DNA of 55,593 nt, from positions 1 to 55,593 of the forward strand of contig JAJYCJ010000010.1 in the NCBI GenBank assembly GCA_021778515.1, read 5' to 3'. This document shows positions 20,435-30,500 of this stretch, piece by piece. The notes under the pieces are model-generated. The model was given only the letters and a program-made list of their open reading frames with translations, was not told where the DNA came from and searched no databases. Position numbers and translations under genes: made by a program. This stretch comes from Acidobacteriota bacterium (lineage in GTDB: Bacteria; Acidobacteriota; UBA4820; DSQY01). Within the stretch, counting starts at the first letter, position 1. The number at the start of each line of letters is the position of its first letter.

Positions 20435-23400
20435 CTATCGGCTGAAGGGCAGGACCCCGGATCGCCCGCCGTCCGGGTTGACGATGCGCACCCAGACGGG
20501 GCTGCCCTCCGGCAGCATGGCCTTGAGATCGCCCCCCCCTTTGGCGATCAGCTCGGAGGCTTTTCTGAACTGGGTCCGCGGGGCGGGGGTTTCTGCCAGG
20601 AGCACCTGGCTGCCCTCCTGAAAGCCCGAGCCCGAGACGAGGAGCCGGAACGGCGATCCCAGTTTGCGGACCGCCGTGAGGGCGGGGTTGTCCAGCGTGA
20701 CTCCGACGGGATCGGAGGTGGTCTTCTGCCCGGCCGTGTCCGTCGCGCGGGCGGTGAGGGTGTGCGGCCCGGCCATTCCCGCGCTGTCCCAGTCGATCTG
20801 CCAGGGCTGGGTTTCCGCCCTGCCTACCGGCGTGCCGTCCACGAGGAAGGTGACCTCGGACACGCCCCGGTCGTCGGTCGCCGCGGCGGCGAGACGGACC
20901 GTCCCGTGGACGCTGGCTCCAGCCTGGGGCGTCGAGACCGTCACCTGGGGGGGCTCGTCCGAGGTGCCCTTGCACGGATCGGGAACTCCAGCGCCGGTGA
21001 TCTCGAGGTCGTCCAGCTCGAAGCCGTCGAACTCCGCTCCCGGATCGGTGGTAAGCCGCCACCGGATGCGGACCCGCCGGCCCGCGTACGGGGAGAGGTC
21101 CTGGGTGTACGGGGTCCACGGCGTGAGGCAGGCGTTCCCGGCGGGACCGGTGAAACATCCCTGGGAGGCGGGGTAGGCGCAGGCGTTGATGGGCGGGTCT
21201 TCCGTGAGGGAGAGGGTCCCGGGGTAGCCGCCCGCGGGCACGAGGGTCTGCCACGTGGAACCGGCGTCGGCCGAGATCTCCACCACCACGCCGTCGTAGT
21301 CGACCTCCAGGTTGTACCTGGCCCAGTAGGTCAATTGGGGCGTCCCCTCCTGCAGCGGAAGCTCGGGCGTGGTCAGGGAGGCGCAGAGGTTGGCCGGGTA
21401 GGTCCGGCCGTCCTGCGCGCTCCGGTAGCAGAGGCCTCCTGACGCGGTGTGGTTGTCCTGGCGGGTCACGGTCCAGGGCGGCTCGGCGCGCAGGAGCGCC
21501 GCGGTATCGCCGCCGTCGTCCGTCCAGGTGCCCGGCGAGAAGGTCCCCGCGGTGGGGGTCACGCTCAGCCACCGCGCGTTGGCCTCCTCGTTGCCGCCGT
21601 TGGCGGGGCCGCCGTTCAGCCTCGTCCCATCCTCCGCCCGCACCACGTAGTAATAGGTGATGCCGGAGAGCACGGTGGAGTCCGTGAAGGTGGTGCCAGT
21701 CAGGCCGCTGGCGACCCGGCTGACCGCCGAGGGGGTGAAGTAGGGGTCGCTCCCGCGGTAGACGTTGTAGGCCACGCCCGGGGCGAGGGGGCAACTGGAG
21801 GCTCCGGGCAGCCAGGAGAGCACCACGGAGCAGGTGGGACCGGAGGGGCTGCCGTCGGCCGTCCGCACGCCGTCGAAGGTGGGGGCGAGGGTGCAGTTGC
21901 CCGCAAAGGCCGCGAAAGCGCAGGGCGAGGCGGGCCCCTCCCCGCAACCGTCCTGCGCGCGCACCCGATAGCCGTAGCCGAATCCGCCCTGCACCAGGGT
22001 GTCGCGAAAGCTCGAACCGTCGGTCTCGGCGAGGAAGTGGAAAGAGCCGGCCTCGGCTGGGGAGTCTCCGCAGGCCCGTTCGATGCGGTAGCGGGGCGCG
22101 CCCGTGGCGGGCCACGAGAGAGCGATGGCTCCCTCCCCGGCATCCGTGGCGGTGAGGGAGACGGGGGGCTCGGGGGCATCCTGGCAGTCGGCGTAGGTCG
22201 CCACGAGCGCGTAGCCCTGGCGGTCCGAGCCGGCTTCGGAGGGGGTGCCGGGAACGGAGGCCCCGCGCACGGCGACGGTCCAGGTTCCGGCCGAGGGCGC
22301 CGGAACCAGCACCTCCTCCACGGTGTTGAGGGCGTCGGGTGTTCCGCCGGGGACGGAGGCGCCCTCCGAGAAGACGTTGCCCAGGTAGCGCACGCCGTCG
22401 GGACCGGTGACCTCCAGGTCCAGGTCGTTGACCAGCGCCGGCCCCGAGACCGGGGAGGCTTCGGGGTCGGTCCAGGCGAGCGTCACCTTCAGGGGCGTGC
22501 CCGAGGAGAGCCCCACTGCGAACCGGTCCTCCTCCCCCGTGGCGAGGCCGGCCCCGTTCCTCTTGTCCCAGACCCTGAGCCTGCGGGGGCCTCGGCGGGG
22601 TGAGGCGAAGGCGCAGACGGCGTCCAGCCGCACCCGGCCCCAGCCTTCGCTCTCGTTGGGGATGTCCGGCGCGGCCACGTCCATGGCGCCGTTGACGAGG
22701 GCGGCCTTGATCAGGGCCCCGCTGGGAGTGAGGGAGTCCGCCGGGTTGCGGAGGCCCGAAGGGTAGAAGCCGTCGGTGAAGTACTGGCGCAGGAGGAGGG
22801 CTGCGCCGGCGGCCGTGGGCGCAGCCATGGAGGTGCCGCTCATGATCGTGGTGCCGCAGTTCATGGAGGAGTGGGAGTCGTCCCCGAGCGCCGAGTTGAT
22901 CACCTGGCCGGGCGCGCAGAGGTCGGGCTTCATGCGGCCGTCCAGGGTGGGGCCTCGGGAGGAGAAGCCGGTCACGGCGTCGGCGCCGTAATCGCCGTTG
23001 GTCACGGCTCCCACGGTGATGCAGTCCTTGGCGGCCGCGGGAGAGCCCACGGTCCCGGTCTCCGGGCCGGCGTTCCCGCAGGCGAAGAAGAGCTGGAACT
23101 CCTCGTGGCGATAGAGGAACCGGTCCACCCAGAGGCAGTCGTCGGTGTAGATTCCGGCGGTGTCGGAGCCCCACGAGTCGGAATGGATGCGCGCACCCGC
23201 GTTGAAGGCCTGCTGGTAGATGATCTGGTTGTCCGTGGCCAGCCCGGCGAGGGTGCCCGACCCCTCGTTGCCCGCGTCCTGGAAGAAGATCTTGGCATTC
23301 GGCGCCATGCCGTCGCCGAAGTCGTGGCCTCCCGAGGTCGGGGTGGAGGGCGTGGCGTAGTTGTCCCCGGCCACGCTGCCGGTGGTGTGGGTCCCGTGGT

Positions 23401-24409
23401 TGAAGAAGGCGAGTCCGTCGTAGGGCGTGGCCCCGGGCAGGACGTCGTAGCCCACCACCTTGCGCGTGAGGTCCAGGGGGCCGGCCGCCGGGGGAAGGGG
23501 CGACTGGGCCTCGGTGACCCCTTCGGGGCCATAGATGAAGAAGCACTCGTCGCTGTCCAGGCCCGAGTCGGCCACGGCGGCGATCTGCCCCGTGCCGGTG
23601 AGGCCCTGGTTCCAGAGGGTGGCCGAGAGCGCATAGGCGGTCCGGTTCGCCGTGTCGAAGCTCTGCACCACCCAGATGGAGTCGTCGTTCCTGACATGGG
23701 GCGGAAGCCAAGGGTCCACGCTCCACACGGCCGCGTCCCCGGCCGCCGCCGCCACCACGGCCGGCAGCACGGCGGACGGAGGGAGGAACCGAAGCAAGGC
23801 CCCATCCTCAGAGGAGCCCAGGACCTGCGCGCCGGCCAGATCGGGGAAGGCGGAGCGCAGCCGCCCCAGCGCCTCCCACGGGTCCTCGCCCGGGAAGAGG
23901 CGGACGGAGAGAAACGGCGCCCGTTCCCACGAGACCGTCAGCGCGGGCGATATCTTCTCGTCGGGGAGGTAGGGGCCGATCCAGCGAAGCTCGGGCATGG
24001 CCTCCAGCACCGAGAGGCCGGAGGCGTCCGCTCGGGCCAGGCAGGCGTTCGAGGAAATGCGGTCCAGGAACCGGAGGCCGGGGCGCTCGACGGCCTTCAG
24101 GTCGGACAGGCGGATCTGCCGGCGGAACTGCACGAGGTAGACGGCCCGCGGCCCGGCCGGCGGCGACGCCGGGCGAATCCTCGCGCGGGGCTTGGCCGAG
24201 GTGAGCGGATCGAAGGCGCCGGATCGCAGGAGGATGGTCCCCCCATCCACCCGCGCGGCCGACCTCCGAAGGGCCTCCGAACGGAGAGCCGCGGCGGCGG
24301 CGGGCGGAAGCTCCTGCGCCGCTGCTCCCAGGGGCAGGCCGGCGTTGAGGCGCTGTGTCGCCGGCCATCCAACCAGGCACAGGACCATCAGGGTCCCCAA
24401 ACCCCGCAT
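20435..24409 (-). CDS. Subtilisin-like S8 serine peptidase, secreted, with Ig-like and C-terminal IPT-like module
   Basis: Catalytic motifs 'AVADSGLDSDE', 'NHGTHTTGSVAGD', 'SGTSMAAPTAAGAALL'; N-terminal signal peptide. Confidence 0.93.
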   Translation of the reverse strand: MRGLGTLMVLCLVGWPATQRLNAGLPLGAAAQELPPAAAAALRSEALRRSAARVDGGTILLRSGAFDPLTSAKPRARIRPASPPAGPRAVYLVQFRRQIRLSDLKAVERPGLRFLDRISSNACLARADASGLSVLEAMPELRWIGPYLPDEKISPALTVSWERAPFLSVRLFPGEDPWEALGRLRSAFPDLAGAQVLGSSEDGALLRFLPPSAVLPAVVAAAAGDAAVWSVDPWLPPHVRNDDSIWVVQSFDTANRTAYALSATLWNQGLTGTGQIAAVADSGLDSDECFFIYGPEGVTEAQSPLPPAAGPLDLTRKVVGYDVLPGATPYDGLAFFNHGTHTTGSVAGDNYATPSTPTSGGHDFGDGMAPNAKIFFQDAGNEGSGTLAGLATDNQIIYQQAFNAGARIHSDSWGSDTAGIYTDDCLWVDRFLYRHEEFQLFFACGNAGPETGTVGSPAAAKDCITVGAVTNGDYGADAVTGFSSRGPTLDGRMKPDLCAPGQVINSALGDDSHSSMNCGTTIMSGTSMAAPTAAGAALLLRQYFTDGFYPSGLRNPADSLTPSGALIKAALVNGAMDVAAPDIPNESEGWGRVRLDAVCAFASPRRGPRRLRVWDKRNGAGLATGEEDRFAVGLSSGTPLKVTLAWTDPEASPVSGPALVNDLDLEVTGPDGVRYLGNVFSEGASVPGGTPDALNTVEEVLVPAPSAGTWTVAVRGASVPGTPSEAGSDRQGYALVATYADCQDAPEPPVSLTATDAGEGAIALSWPATGAPRYRIERACGDSPAEAGSFHFLAETDGSSFRDTLVQGGFGYGYRVRAQDGCGEGPASPCAFAAFAGNCTLAPTFDGVRTADGSPSGPTCSVVLSWLPGASSCPLAPGVAYNVYRGSDPYFTPSAVSRVASGLTGTTFTDSTVLSGITYYYVVRAEDGTRLNGGPANGGNEEANARWLSVTPTAGTFSPGTWTDDGGDTAALLRAEPPWTVTRQDNHTASGGLCYRSAQDGRTYPANLCASLTTPELPLQEGTPQLTYWARYNLEVDYDGVVVEISADAGSTWQTLVPAGGYPGTLSLTEDPPINACAYPASQGCFTGPAGNACLTPWTPYTQDLSPYAGRRVRIRWRLTTDPGAEFDGFELDDLEITGAGVPDPCKGTSDEPPQVTVSTPQAGASVHGTVRLAAAATDDRGVSEVTFLVDGTPVGRAETQPWQIDWDSAGMAGPHTLTARATDTAGQKTTSDPVGVTLDNPALTAVRKLGSPFRLLVSGSGFQEGSQVLLAETPAPRTQFRKASELIAKGGGDLKAMLPEGSPVWVRIVNPDGGRSGVLPFSR

Positions 24410-24539
24410 CGTTTTTCTCCCGAAGGCACTCCCATGCTACCGCCGTGCGAGGCATTTCTCAAGGCCCCTGTGAGCCGGCCCGCCTCGGTTGCGCCCGACG
24501 GCTGGACAACGGGGAGGGAAGGACTTACTATGGACTGCC

Positions 24540-26090
24540 ATGGTGCGTCGAGCCGCTCTGCTGATGATATTGTTCCTGATCGCCCTGGGCATGGCCGGTG
24601 ACTGGCCGAGCCAGGATCTGCGCCCGGGCGGCGGCGACCAGGCCAAGGCCGCCGAGAACCTGTACCTGCAAGTGGCCGACCTGGTCGAGACCCGCGGCTA
24701 CGAGAAGCCGCCGGGGCAGGATCTCCTCAGCGATTCCCTGGACGGCATGCTCCACAGCCTCGACCCGCACAGCAACTATTACTCGCCCCAGACCTTCAGG
24801 GATCTCATGGAGGACCAGGAGGGTAAGTTCTCGGGGCTCGGCATGCTGGTGGCCAAGCCGAGCGCCACCTCCCCCCTCCTGGTGGTGAACCCCATCCCCG
24901 ACACCCCGGCCTGGCGGGCCGGCATCCGGGCGGGCGACGTGATCCTCGAGGTGGACGGCCAGCCCACCGACAAGATGAGCAGCCGAGACGCGGTGCGAAA
25001 GCTCAAGGGCCCCGACGGGACCCTCGTGACCATCAAGGTGGGCCGGGGGTCGGCGCCGCCCGAGGTGATGACCCTCAAGCGGGCGCCCATCCCCAAGCAC
25101 ACCGTGCCCTACGCCTTCATGCTGAAGGACGGCGAGGGCTACGTGAAGATCAACACCTTCGGCCAGACCACGGCCGACGAGCTGGCGGAGAACCTGGACC
25201 GCCTGAGGGATGAGGGGATGACCTCTCTCATCCTGGACCTTAGGGACAATCCGGGAGGGGCGCTGAAGGCGGCCGTGGACGTGGCCTCCATGTTCCTCTC
25301 GCGGGGCCAGGAGGTGGTGAGCATCCGGGGCCGCTACGCCGGGGTCGTCCGGCGCTACGTGGCCTACAAGGACGGCGCCTACTCCAAGATCCCCATGGTG
25401 GTGCTCATCGACCTGGGGTCGGCCAGCGCCTCGGAGATCGTGACCGGCGCCCTGCAGGACCACGACAGGGCCGAGGTGGTGGGCGTGCGCTCCTGGGGCA
25501 AGGGGCTCGTGCAGACGCTGACACCGCTGGACAACGACGGCGCGGTGGCCATCACCACGGCGCGGTACTACACGCCCTCCGGGAGGCTGATCCAGCGTGA
25601 CTACAGCCACTCCTACGACGCCTACTACTTCCCCGACGAGCAGCCCAAGGGGGTGGACGAGCCCGTCGAGCCCAAGCCGGAGGCGCACACCGACAACGGC
25701 CGCCCCGTCTACGGCGGCGGCGGCATCGCGCCCGACGTCAAGGTGGAGGCCATGGAGATTCCGGCCCTGGCCCAGCGCCTCGAGAGGCAGAGGGCCTTCC
25801 TGGAGTTCGCCGCCAAGGAGGCCGAGCAGGGGCACCTGGACGCGGCGCGGGCCGAGTCTCCCGAGATGCTGGACGCCTTCAAGGCCTACCTCGCCCAGCA
25901 GAAGATCACCTACACGCCCGACGAGTGGAAGGCCAGCGAGGCCTACGTCCGCTGCGCCCTGGGCCGCGAGGCCATGACCATGCTCGAGGGCCAGGCGGCC
26001 GGCTACAGGGCCATGATCCCCATGGACGTGCAGCTCCAGAAGGCCGAGCAGATCCTTCAGAGCTTGACCCAGCAGAAGAAGGCGGCGTGA
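24540..26090 (+). CDS. ctpA: S41 C-terminal processing peptidase (PDZ + protease)
   Basis: 'LDPHSNYYSPQTFRDLMEDQEGKFSGLGM', PDZ 'AWRAGIRAGDVILEVDGQP', 'LIDLGSASASEIVTGALQDHDRAEVVG', 'SWGKGLVQT'. Alternative TTG start at 24489. Confidence 0.93.
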   Translation: MVRRAALLMILFLIALGMAGDWPSQDLRPGGGDQAKAAENLYLQVADLVETRGYEKPPGQDLLSDSLDGMLHSLDPHSNYYSPQTFRDLMEDQEGKFSGLGMLVAKPSATSPLLVVNPIPDTPAWRAGIRAGDVILEVDGQPTDKMSSRDAVRKLKGPDGTLVTIKVGRGSAPPEVMTLKRAPIPKHTVPYAFMLKDGEGYVKINTFGQTTADELAENLDRLRDEGMTSLILDLRDNPGGALKAAVDVASMFLSRGQEVVSIRGRYAGVVRRYVAYKDGAYSKIPMVVLIDLGSASASEIVTGALQDHDRAEVVGVRSWGKGLVQTLTPLDNDGAVAITTARYYTPSGRLIQRDYSHSYDAYYFPDEQPKGVDEPVEPKPEAHTDNGRPVYGGGGIAPDVKVEAMEIPALAQRLERQRAFLEFAAKEAEQGHLDAARAESPEMLDAFKAYLAQQKITYTPDEWKASEAYVRCALGREAMTMLEGQAAGYRAMIPMDVQLQKAEQILQSLTQQKKAA

Positions 26091-27427
26091 TGTTCGAGCG
26101 ATTGACCGATCGCATCCAGGGCGCCATCCGAGGCCTGCGCGGCCAGGGGAAGATCACCGAGGGAAACATCCAGGAGGGGCTCCGGTCCGTCCGCCTCGCG
26201 CTCCTGGAGGCGGACGTCCACGTCTCGGTGGTGCGGGACCTCCTGGAGGGCGTGAAGACCAGGGCCCTGGGCGAGGAGGTCCTCCAGAGCCTGTCCCCCG
26301 ACCAGCACTTCATCAAGATCCTCTACGACGAGCTGCAGCGCGTGCTGGGCGAGGGTTCGGCCCGCCTCAAGTTCCCCGACATGCCGCCGGGCATCCTCAT
26401 GCTGGTGGGCCTCCAGGGATCCGGAAAGACCACCACCGCGGGCAAGCTCGCGCGGCACTTCCTGGCGGACGGCCATCCCTGCCTGCTCGTCCCGGCGGAC
26501 GTCTACCGCCCCGCCGCAAGGCAGCAGCTCGAAACGGTCGGGAAGGCCGTGGGGGCCGAGATCTTCCAGCCGGAGCCGGGAGACGGCCCCGTGGCCATCT
26601 GCAAGAAGGCCGTCGCGGAAGCGAGGCGCAAGGGCAGCCACAGGGTGATCATCGACACGGCCGGCCGCCTCAACATCGACGAGGTGCTCATGGAGGAGCT
26701 GGCCCAGATCGTCCGGGCGGTCGCGCCCCACGAGAGCCTCTACGTGGCCGATGCCATGGCGGGCCAGAGCGCCATGGCGACGGTGAAGGCCTTCCACGAG
26801 AAGGTGGACCTGACGGGGGTCATCCTCAGCAAGGCCGACGGCGACGCCAGAGGGGGAGCCATCCTCTCAGTCAAGGCGGTCACGGGGCTCCCCGTGAAGT
26901 TCGTCGGCGTGGGCGAGAAGTACGACGCCCTGGAGGCCTTTTACCCGGACCGCATGGCCTCGCGCATCCTGGGCATGGGGGACGTGCTGAGCCTCATCGA
27001 GAAGGCGCAGTCCACCGTGGACGCCAAGGAGGCGGAGGAGATGGCCCGCCGCCTCAAGAAGGCCGAGTTCACGCTGGAGGACTTCCGATCCCAGCTCAGG
27101 CAGATGCGCAAGATGGGCCCCCTCGAACAGGTGCTCGGCATGATCCCCGGCCTGGGCGCCATGCGCGGCGTGGACCCCTCGCAGATCGACGAGAGGCGCC
27201 TCAGGCGGGTGGAGGCCATCCTCGACAGCATGACCGCCTACGAGCGGGACCACCACCAGGTCATCAACGGAAGCCGGCGAAAGCGCATCGCGCTGGGGGC
27301 GGGGGTCGCCGTGTCCGAGGTCAACCAGGTCCTCAAGCAGTACCTGACCATGCGCAAGATGATGCTCCAGTTCAGGAAGGCCGGTTTGAAGGGCATGCGG
27401 CGCATGCTCGGTGGAGTCGGGCGCTAA
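26090..27427 (+). CDS. ffh: Signal recognition particle protein Ffh/SRP54
   Basis: 'GLQGSGKTTTAGKLA', 'DTAGRLNIDEVLMEEL', 'SKADGDARGGA', C-terminal M domain 'GSRRKRIALGAG...'; start overlaps ctpA stop. Confidence 0.96.
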   Translation: MFERLTDRIQGAIRGLRGQGKITEGNIQEGLRSVRLALLEADVHVSVVRDLLEGVKTRALGEEVLQSLSPDQHFIKILYDELQRVLGEGSARLKFPDMPPGILMLVGLQGSGKTTTAGKLARHFLADGHPCLLVPADVYRPAARQQLETVGKAVGAEIFQPEPGDGPVAICKKAVAEARRKGSHRVIIDTAGRLNIDEVLMEELAQIVRAVAPHESLYVADAMAGQSAMATVKAFHEKVDLTGVILSKADGDARGGAILSVKAVTGLPVKFVGVGEKYDALEAFYPDRMASRILGMGDVLSLIEKAQSTVDAKEAEEMARRLKKAEFTLEDFRSQLRQMRKMGPLEQVLGMIPGLGAMRGVDPSQIDERRLRRVEAILDSMTAYERDHHQVINGSRRKRIALGAGVAVSEVNQVLKQYLTMRKMMLQFRKAGLKGMRRMLGGVGR

Positions 27428-27468
27428 GGGAGTGCCCGCCACGCCTGGCCCCTGAATCATCAGCGGCG

Positions 27469-27497
27469 TTGACAGCCCCATGCCGGGGTGCTACCAT
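27469..27497 (+). promoter_or_regulatory. Candidate sigma70 promoter for the kinase gene
   Basis: TTGACA (27469-27474), 17-nt spacer, TACCAT (27492-27497), 44 nt before ATG 27541. Confidence 0.55.
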
Positions 27498-27540
27498 TGG
27501 CCCACCTGCATCATAGGCTTCTCTGGGGAGAAGGGGAGGC

Positions 27541-30500
27541 ATGACGAAGAAACGGGTTCTCATCGTCGATTACGAGCCGAAGCTTCTGGACCGCCTGCAA
27601 TCGCAGCTGCCGGCGGACCAGTTCGAGGTAGCCACCGCGCAGGACGGCTTCGCCGCCCTCGAGGTCTTCGACAGCTTCCATCCTGACCTGGTCTTCCTCC
27701 GGACCATGCTGCCCAAGAAGCACGGTTTCCAGGTCTGCCAGGAGATGGTCGAACGCTCCGGTTCCCGCCGCGTCCCCATCGTCATGCACTGCAGCATCTA
27801 CAAGAGCAGGAAGTACCGCAACGACGCCATGAAGATCTACGGCGCCGCCGAGTATCTGGAGGATCCCATCTCGCCGGAGACCCTCCAGGGCGTGCTGCGG
27901 GATCTGCTCGACAAAAAGCCCGCGGTCCCCGCGCCCGCCGCCAAGGGACCCGGCCTGCCCGATCTGGCCATGCCGAGCCCTCCCAAGGCCTCCAAGCCGA
28001 AGGGCGGCGCCGGCTTCGACGTGGACAAGACCCTCGAGGACACGCTCTCGGGCATCAACCTGGGCTTGAAGAAGACCAGAAAGCCGTCGGTGGAAGAGAC
28101 GGTCCCCATCGCCGATATTCCCTCCCTCGAACCTCCGCCTCCGCCTCCGCCCGCCGCCCCACCTCGCGAGGCTCCGCAGGCGGTCGAACAGGGAGTCACG
28201 TCGGAGGAGCTCTTCGGGGAGGTAATTCACGATGTGATCGAGCCGGGCCAGGCTTCGCAGCCCCCTGCGGCCGAGGCGCCCCCGGCCGCCGGAACCCCGG
28301 CCGCGCCCCCGCCTCCCGCGCCCCCGCCTCCGCCCGTGCAGGCCAGCCCCGCCCAGGAGGCGCCGCGAAGGATGCCCGTGGTGGACGTGAACGCGGCCCT
28401 CGGAGAGCGCCTGCTGGCCGCTCCGAGGGGCGAAGATACGGCGGTCCGCCGGATGAACGCCAGGAGCCAGTCCGACCTCAACCGGAAGCTGGAGGAGACC
28501 CTCTCCGGCGTGAAGCTCGGCGCCAGGGACGGCCACCGCCCCGCCGCGCCCGCGGCGCCCGCTCCGGCGCCCGTCGAGGCCAAGGCCGCTCCGGCGGCTC
28601 CGGCACCCGCTCCCGAACCTCCCAAGGAGGAGGCGGCGCCTGCTCCGGCGCCCGTCGTCCCGCCGCCCCAGGCCCAGCCGGAGGCTCCGCAGCCCCCCGC
28701 GGCGGCCCCGCCGAAGGCCGAGGCGCCCCAGCCCCCCGCGCCCGCTCCGGAGGCGCCCAAGGCGGCCGAGCCCCAGGCGCCGAAAGAGAAGGCAGGCGTC
28801 GGCGAGGAGGGGATCCCCTACGGCCAATACATCCTCATAGACAGAATCGCCGTCGGCGGGATGGCCGAGCTCTTCAAGGCCCGCCAGAACGGACTGGAAG
28901 GATTCAAGCGGATCGTGGCCATCAAGCGCATCCTGCCGCACCTGGCCGCCAACCAGGAATTCGTCACCATGTTCATCGACGAAGCCAAGCTGGCGGCCCA
29001 GCTGAACCATCCCAACATCGGTCACATCTACGACCTGGGCAAGCTGGAAGACTCCTATTTCATCGCCATGGAGTACGTGGAGGGCAAGGACCTGCGGGCC
29101 ATCATGAGGGAGATCGAGGAGCGCAAGCGCCTCATGCCCATCCGCGTGGCCACCTTCATCGCCCAGAAGGTCTGCTCGGCCCTCCAGTACGCCCACCAGG
29201 CGAGGGACATGGACGGCAAGGCCATGGACCTCGTGCACCGCGACGTCTCTCCCCAGAACATCATCATCTCCACGAGCGGAGAGGTGAAGCTCGTGGACTT
29301 CGGCATCGCCAAGGCCGCCTCCAAGGCCAGCCACACGGTCTCCGGGGCCCTCAAGGGCAAGCTGCTCTATATGTCGCCCGAGCAGGCCTGGGGCAAGACC
29401 GTAGACCGGCGCGGGGACATCTTCTCCCTGGGCACCGTGATGTCCGAGATGCTCACGGGAAGGAAGCTCTTCTACGGCGATTCGGAGATGTCCATCCTGG
29501 AGAAGGTCCGGGAAGCCAAGGTGGTGCCGCCCAAGGAGAGCCGCCCGGAGGTCCCCGATGCCCTCCAGCGGATCATCCTCAGGGCCCTCCAGCGTGACCC
29601 CGAGCGCCGCTACCGGGACTGCAAGGCGATGCAGGCCGAACTCGAGAAGTTCGCCTACGGCGAGTGGGAGACGTTGCCCTCCGCCTACGACGCGGCGGCC
29701 TTCCTCACCGATATTTTCCCGGAGGTCTATAGGCGCGAGATCCTGGAGGTCCTCAAGAGGGAGCCGGAGGAGCCCGCCGAAGCGGCCGCCGACACAGGTG
29801 CCGAGGCCGCCGAGAAGGCCGAGGCCGCCGCCAGGGCCAAGGCGCCCAAGTCCGAGCGTGGGAAGTACGCGCCCGGAAAGAGGGATCGGGCCAAGTCCGC
29901 CGAGCCGCCGGCTCCGCCGGAGGCCGCCAAGCCGGCCGCCCCCAAGCCTCCCGAACCGGCCCCGGCGCCCAAGCCGGCTCCGCCCCCGCCGCCGCCTCCA
30001 ACTCCGCCTCCCGTCCCCAAGCAGGAGGAGCGGGCGCCCGAGATGTTCGGCAGCATGGTGGCAGAGAAATCGGAGGGCGGAAAGAAAAACCTGCTCCTCT
30101 TCGGCGGCATCGCGGCTGCCCTGCTGGTCGTCGTGGTGGTGGCCGTCTTCGTGATGACGGGGAAGAAGAAGCCCGCGGAGGCGACTCCGCCTTCCCCTGC
30201 TCCCGCCGCCGCGGCCACCTCGGCGGAAACGGCGGCCAAGCCGGTGGAGGCTCCGCCGCCGGTCATCGAGGCGCCCAAGCCGACGCCGCCGCCGGCCGCC
30301 GCTCCTCCCGCGACGGACGCCCAGCTCGCCAGCGCGAAGCGGTCGGCCACGAGGACCCTCGGCGAGCTCGCCAATGGGATCGCCGCGCTGGAGAAGGGCG
30401 ATGCCGGCAAGTACGCCTCGGCCTCGCTGGATTCCCTCAAGAGGAGCGACGCGAACCTGTCGGATTCGCTGAGGCGGGCCAAGACCGTCGAGGAGTACCA

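Noticed and set aside
20346-23726. 1126-aa overlapping frame and several + strand ORFs (e.g. 22871-24601) within the subtilase gene
   Set aside because: Alternative frames of a clear S8 peptidase gene; Arg/Pro/Gly-rich, no domain signals.
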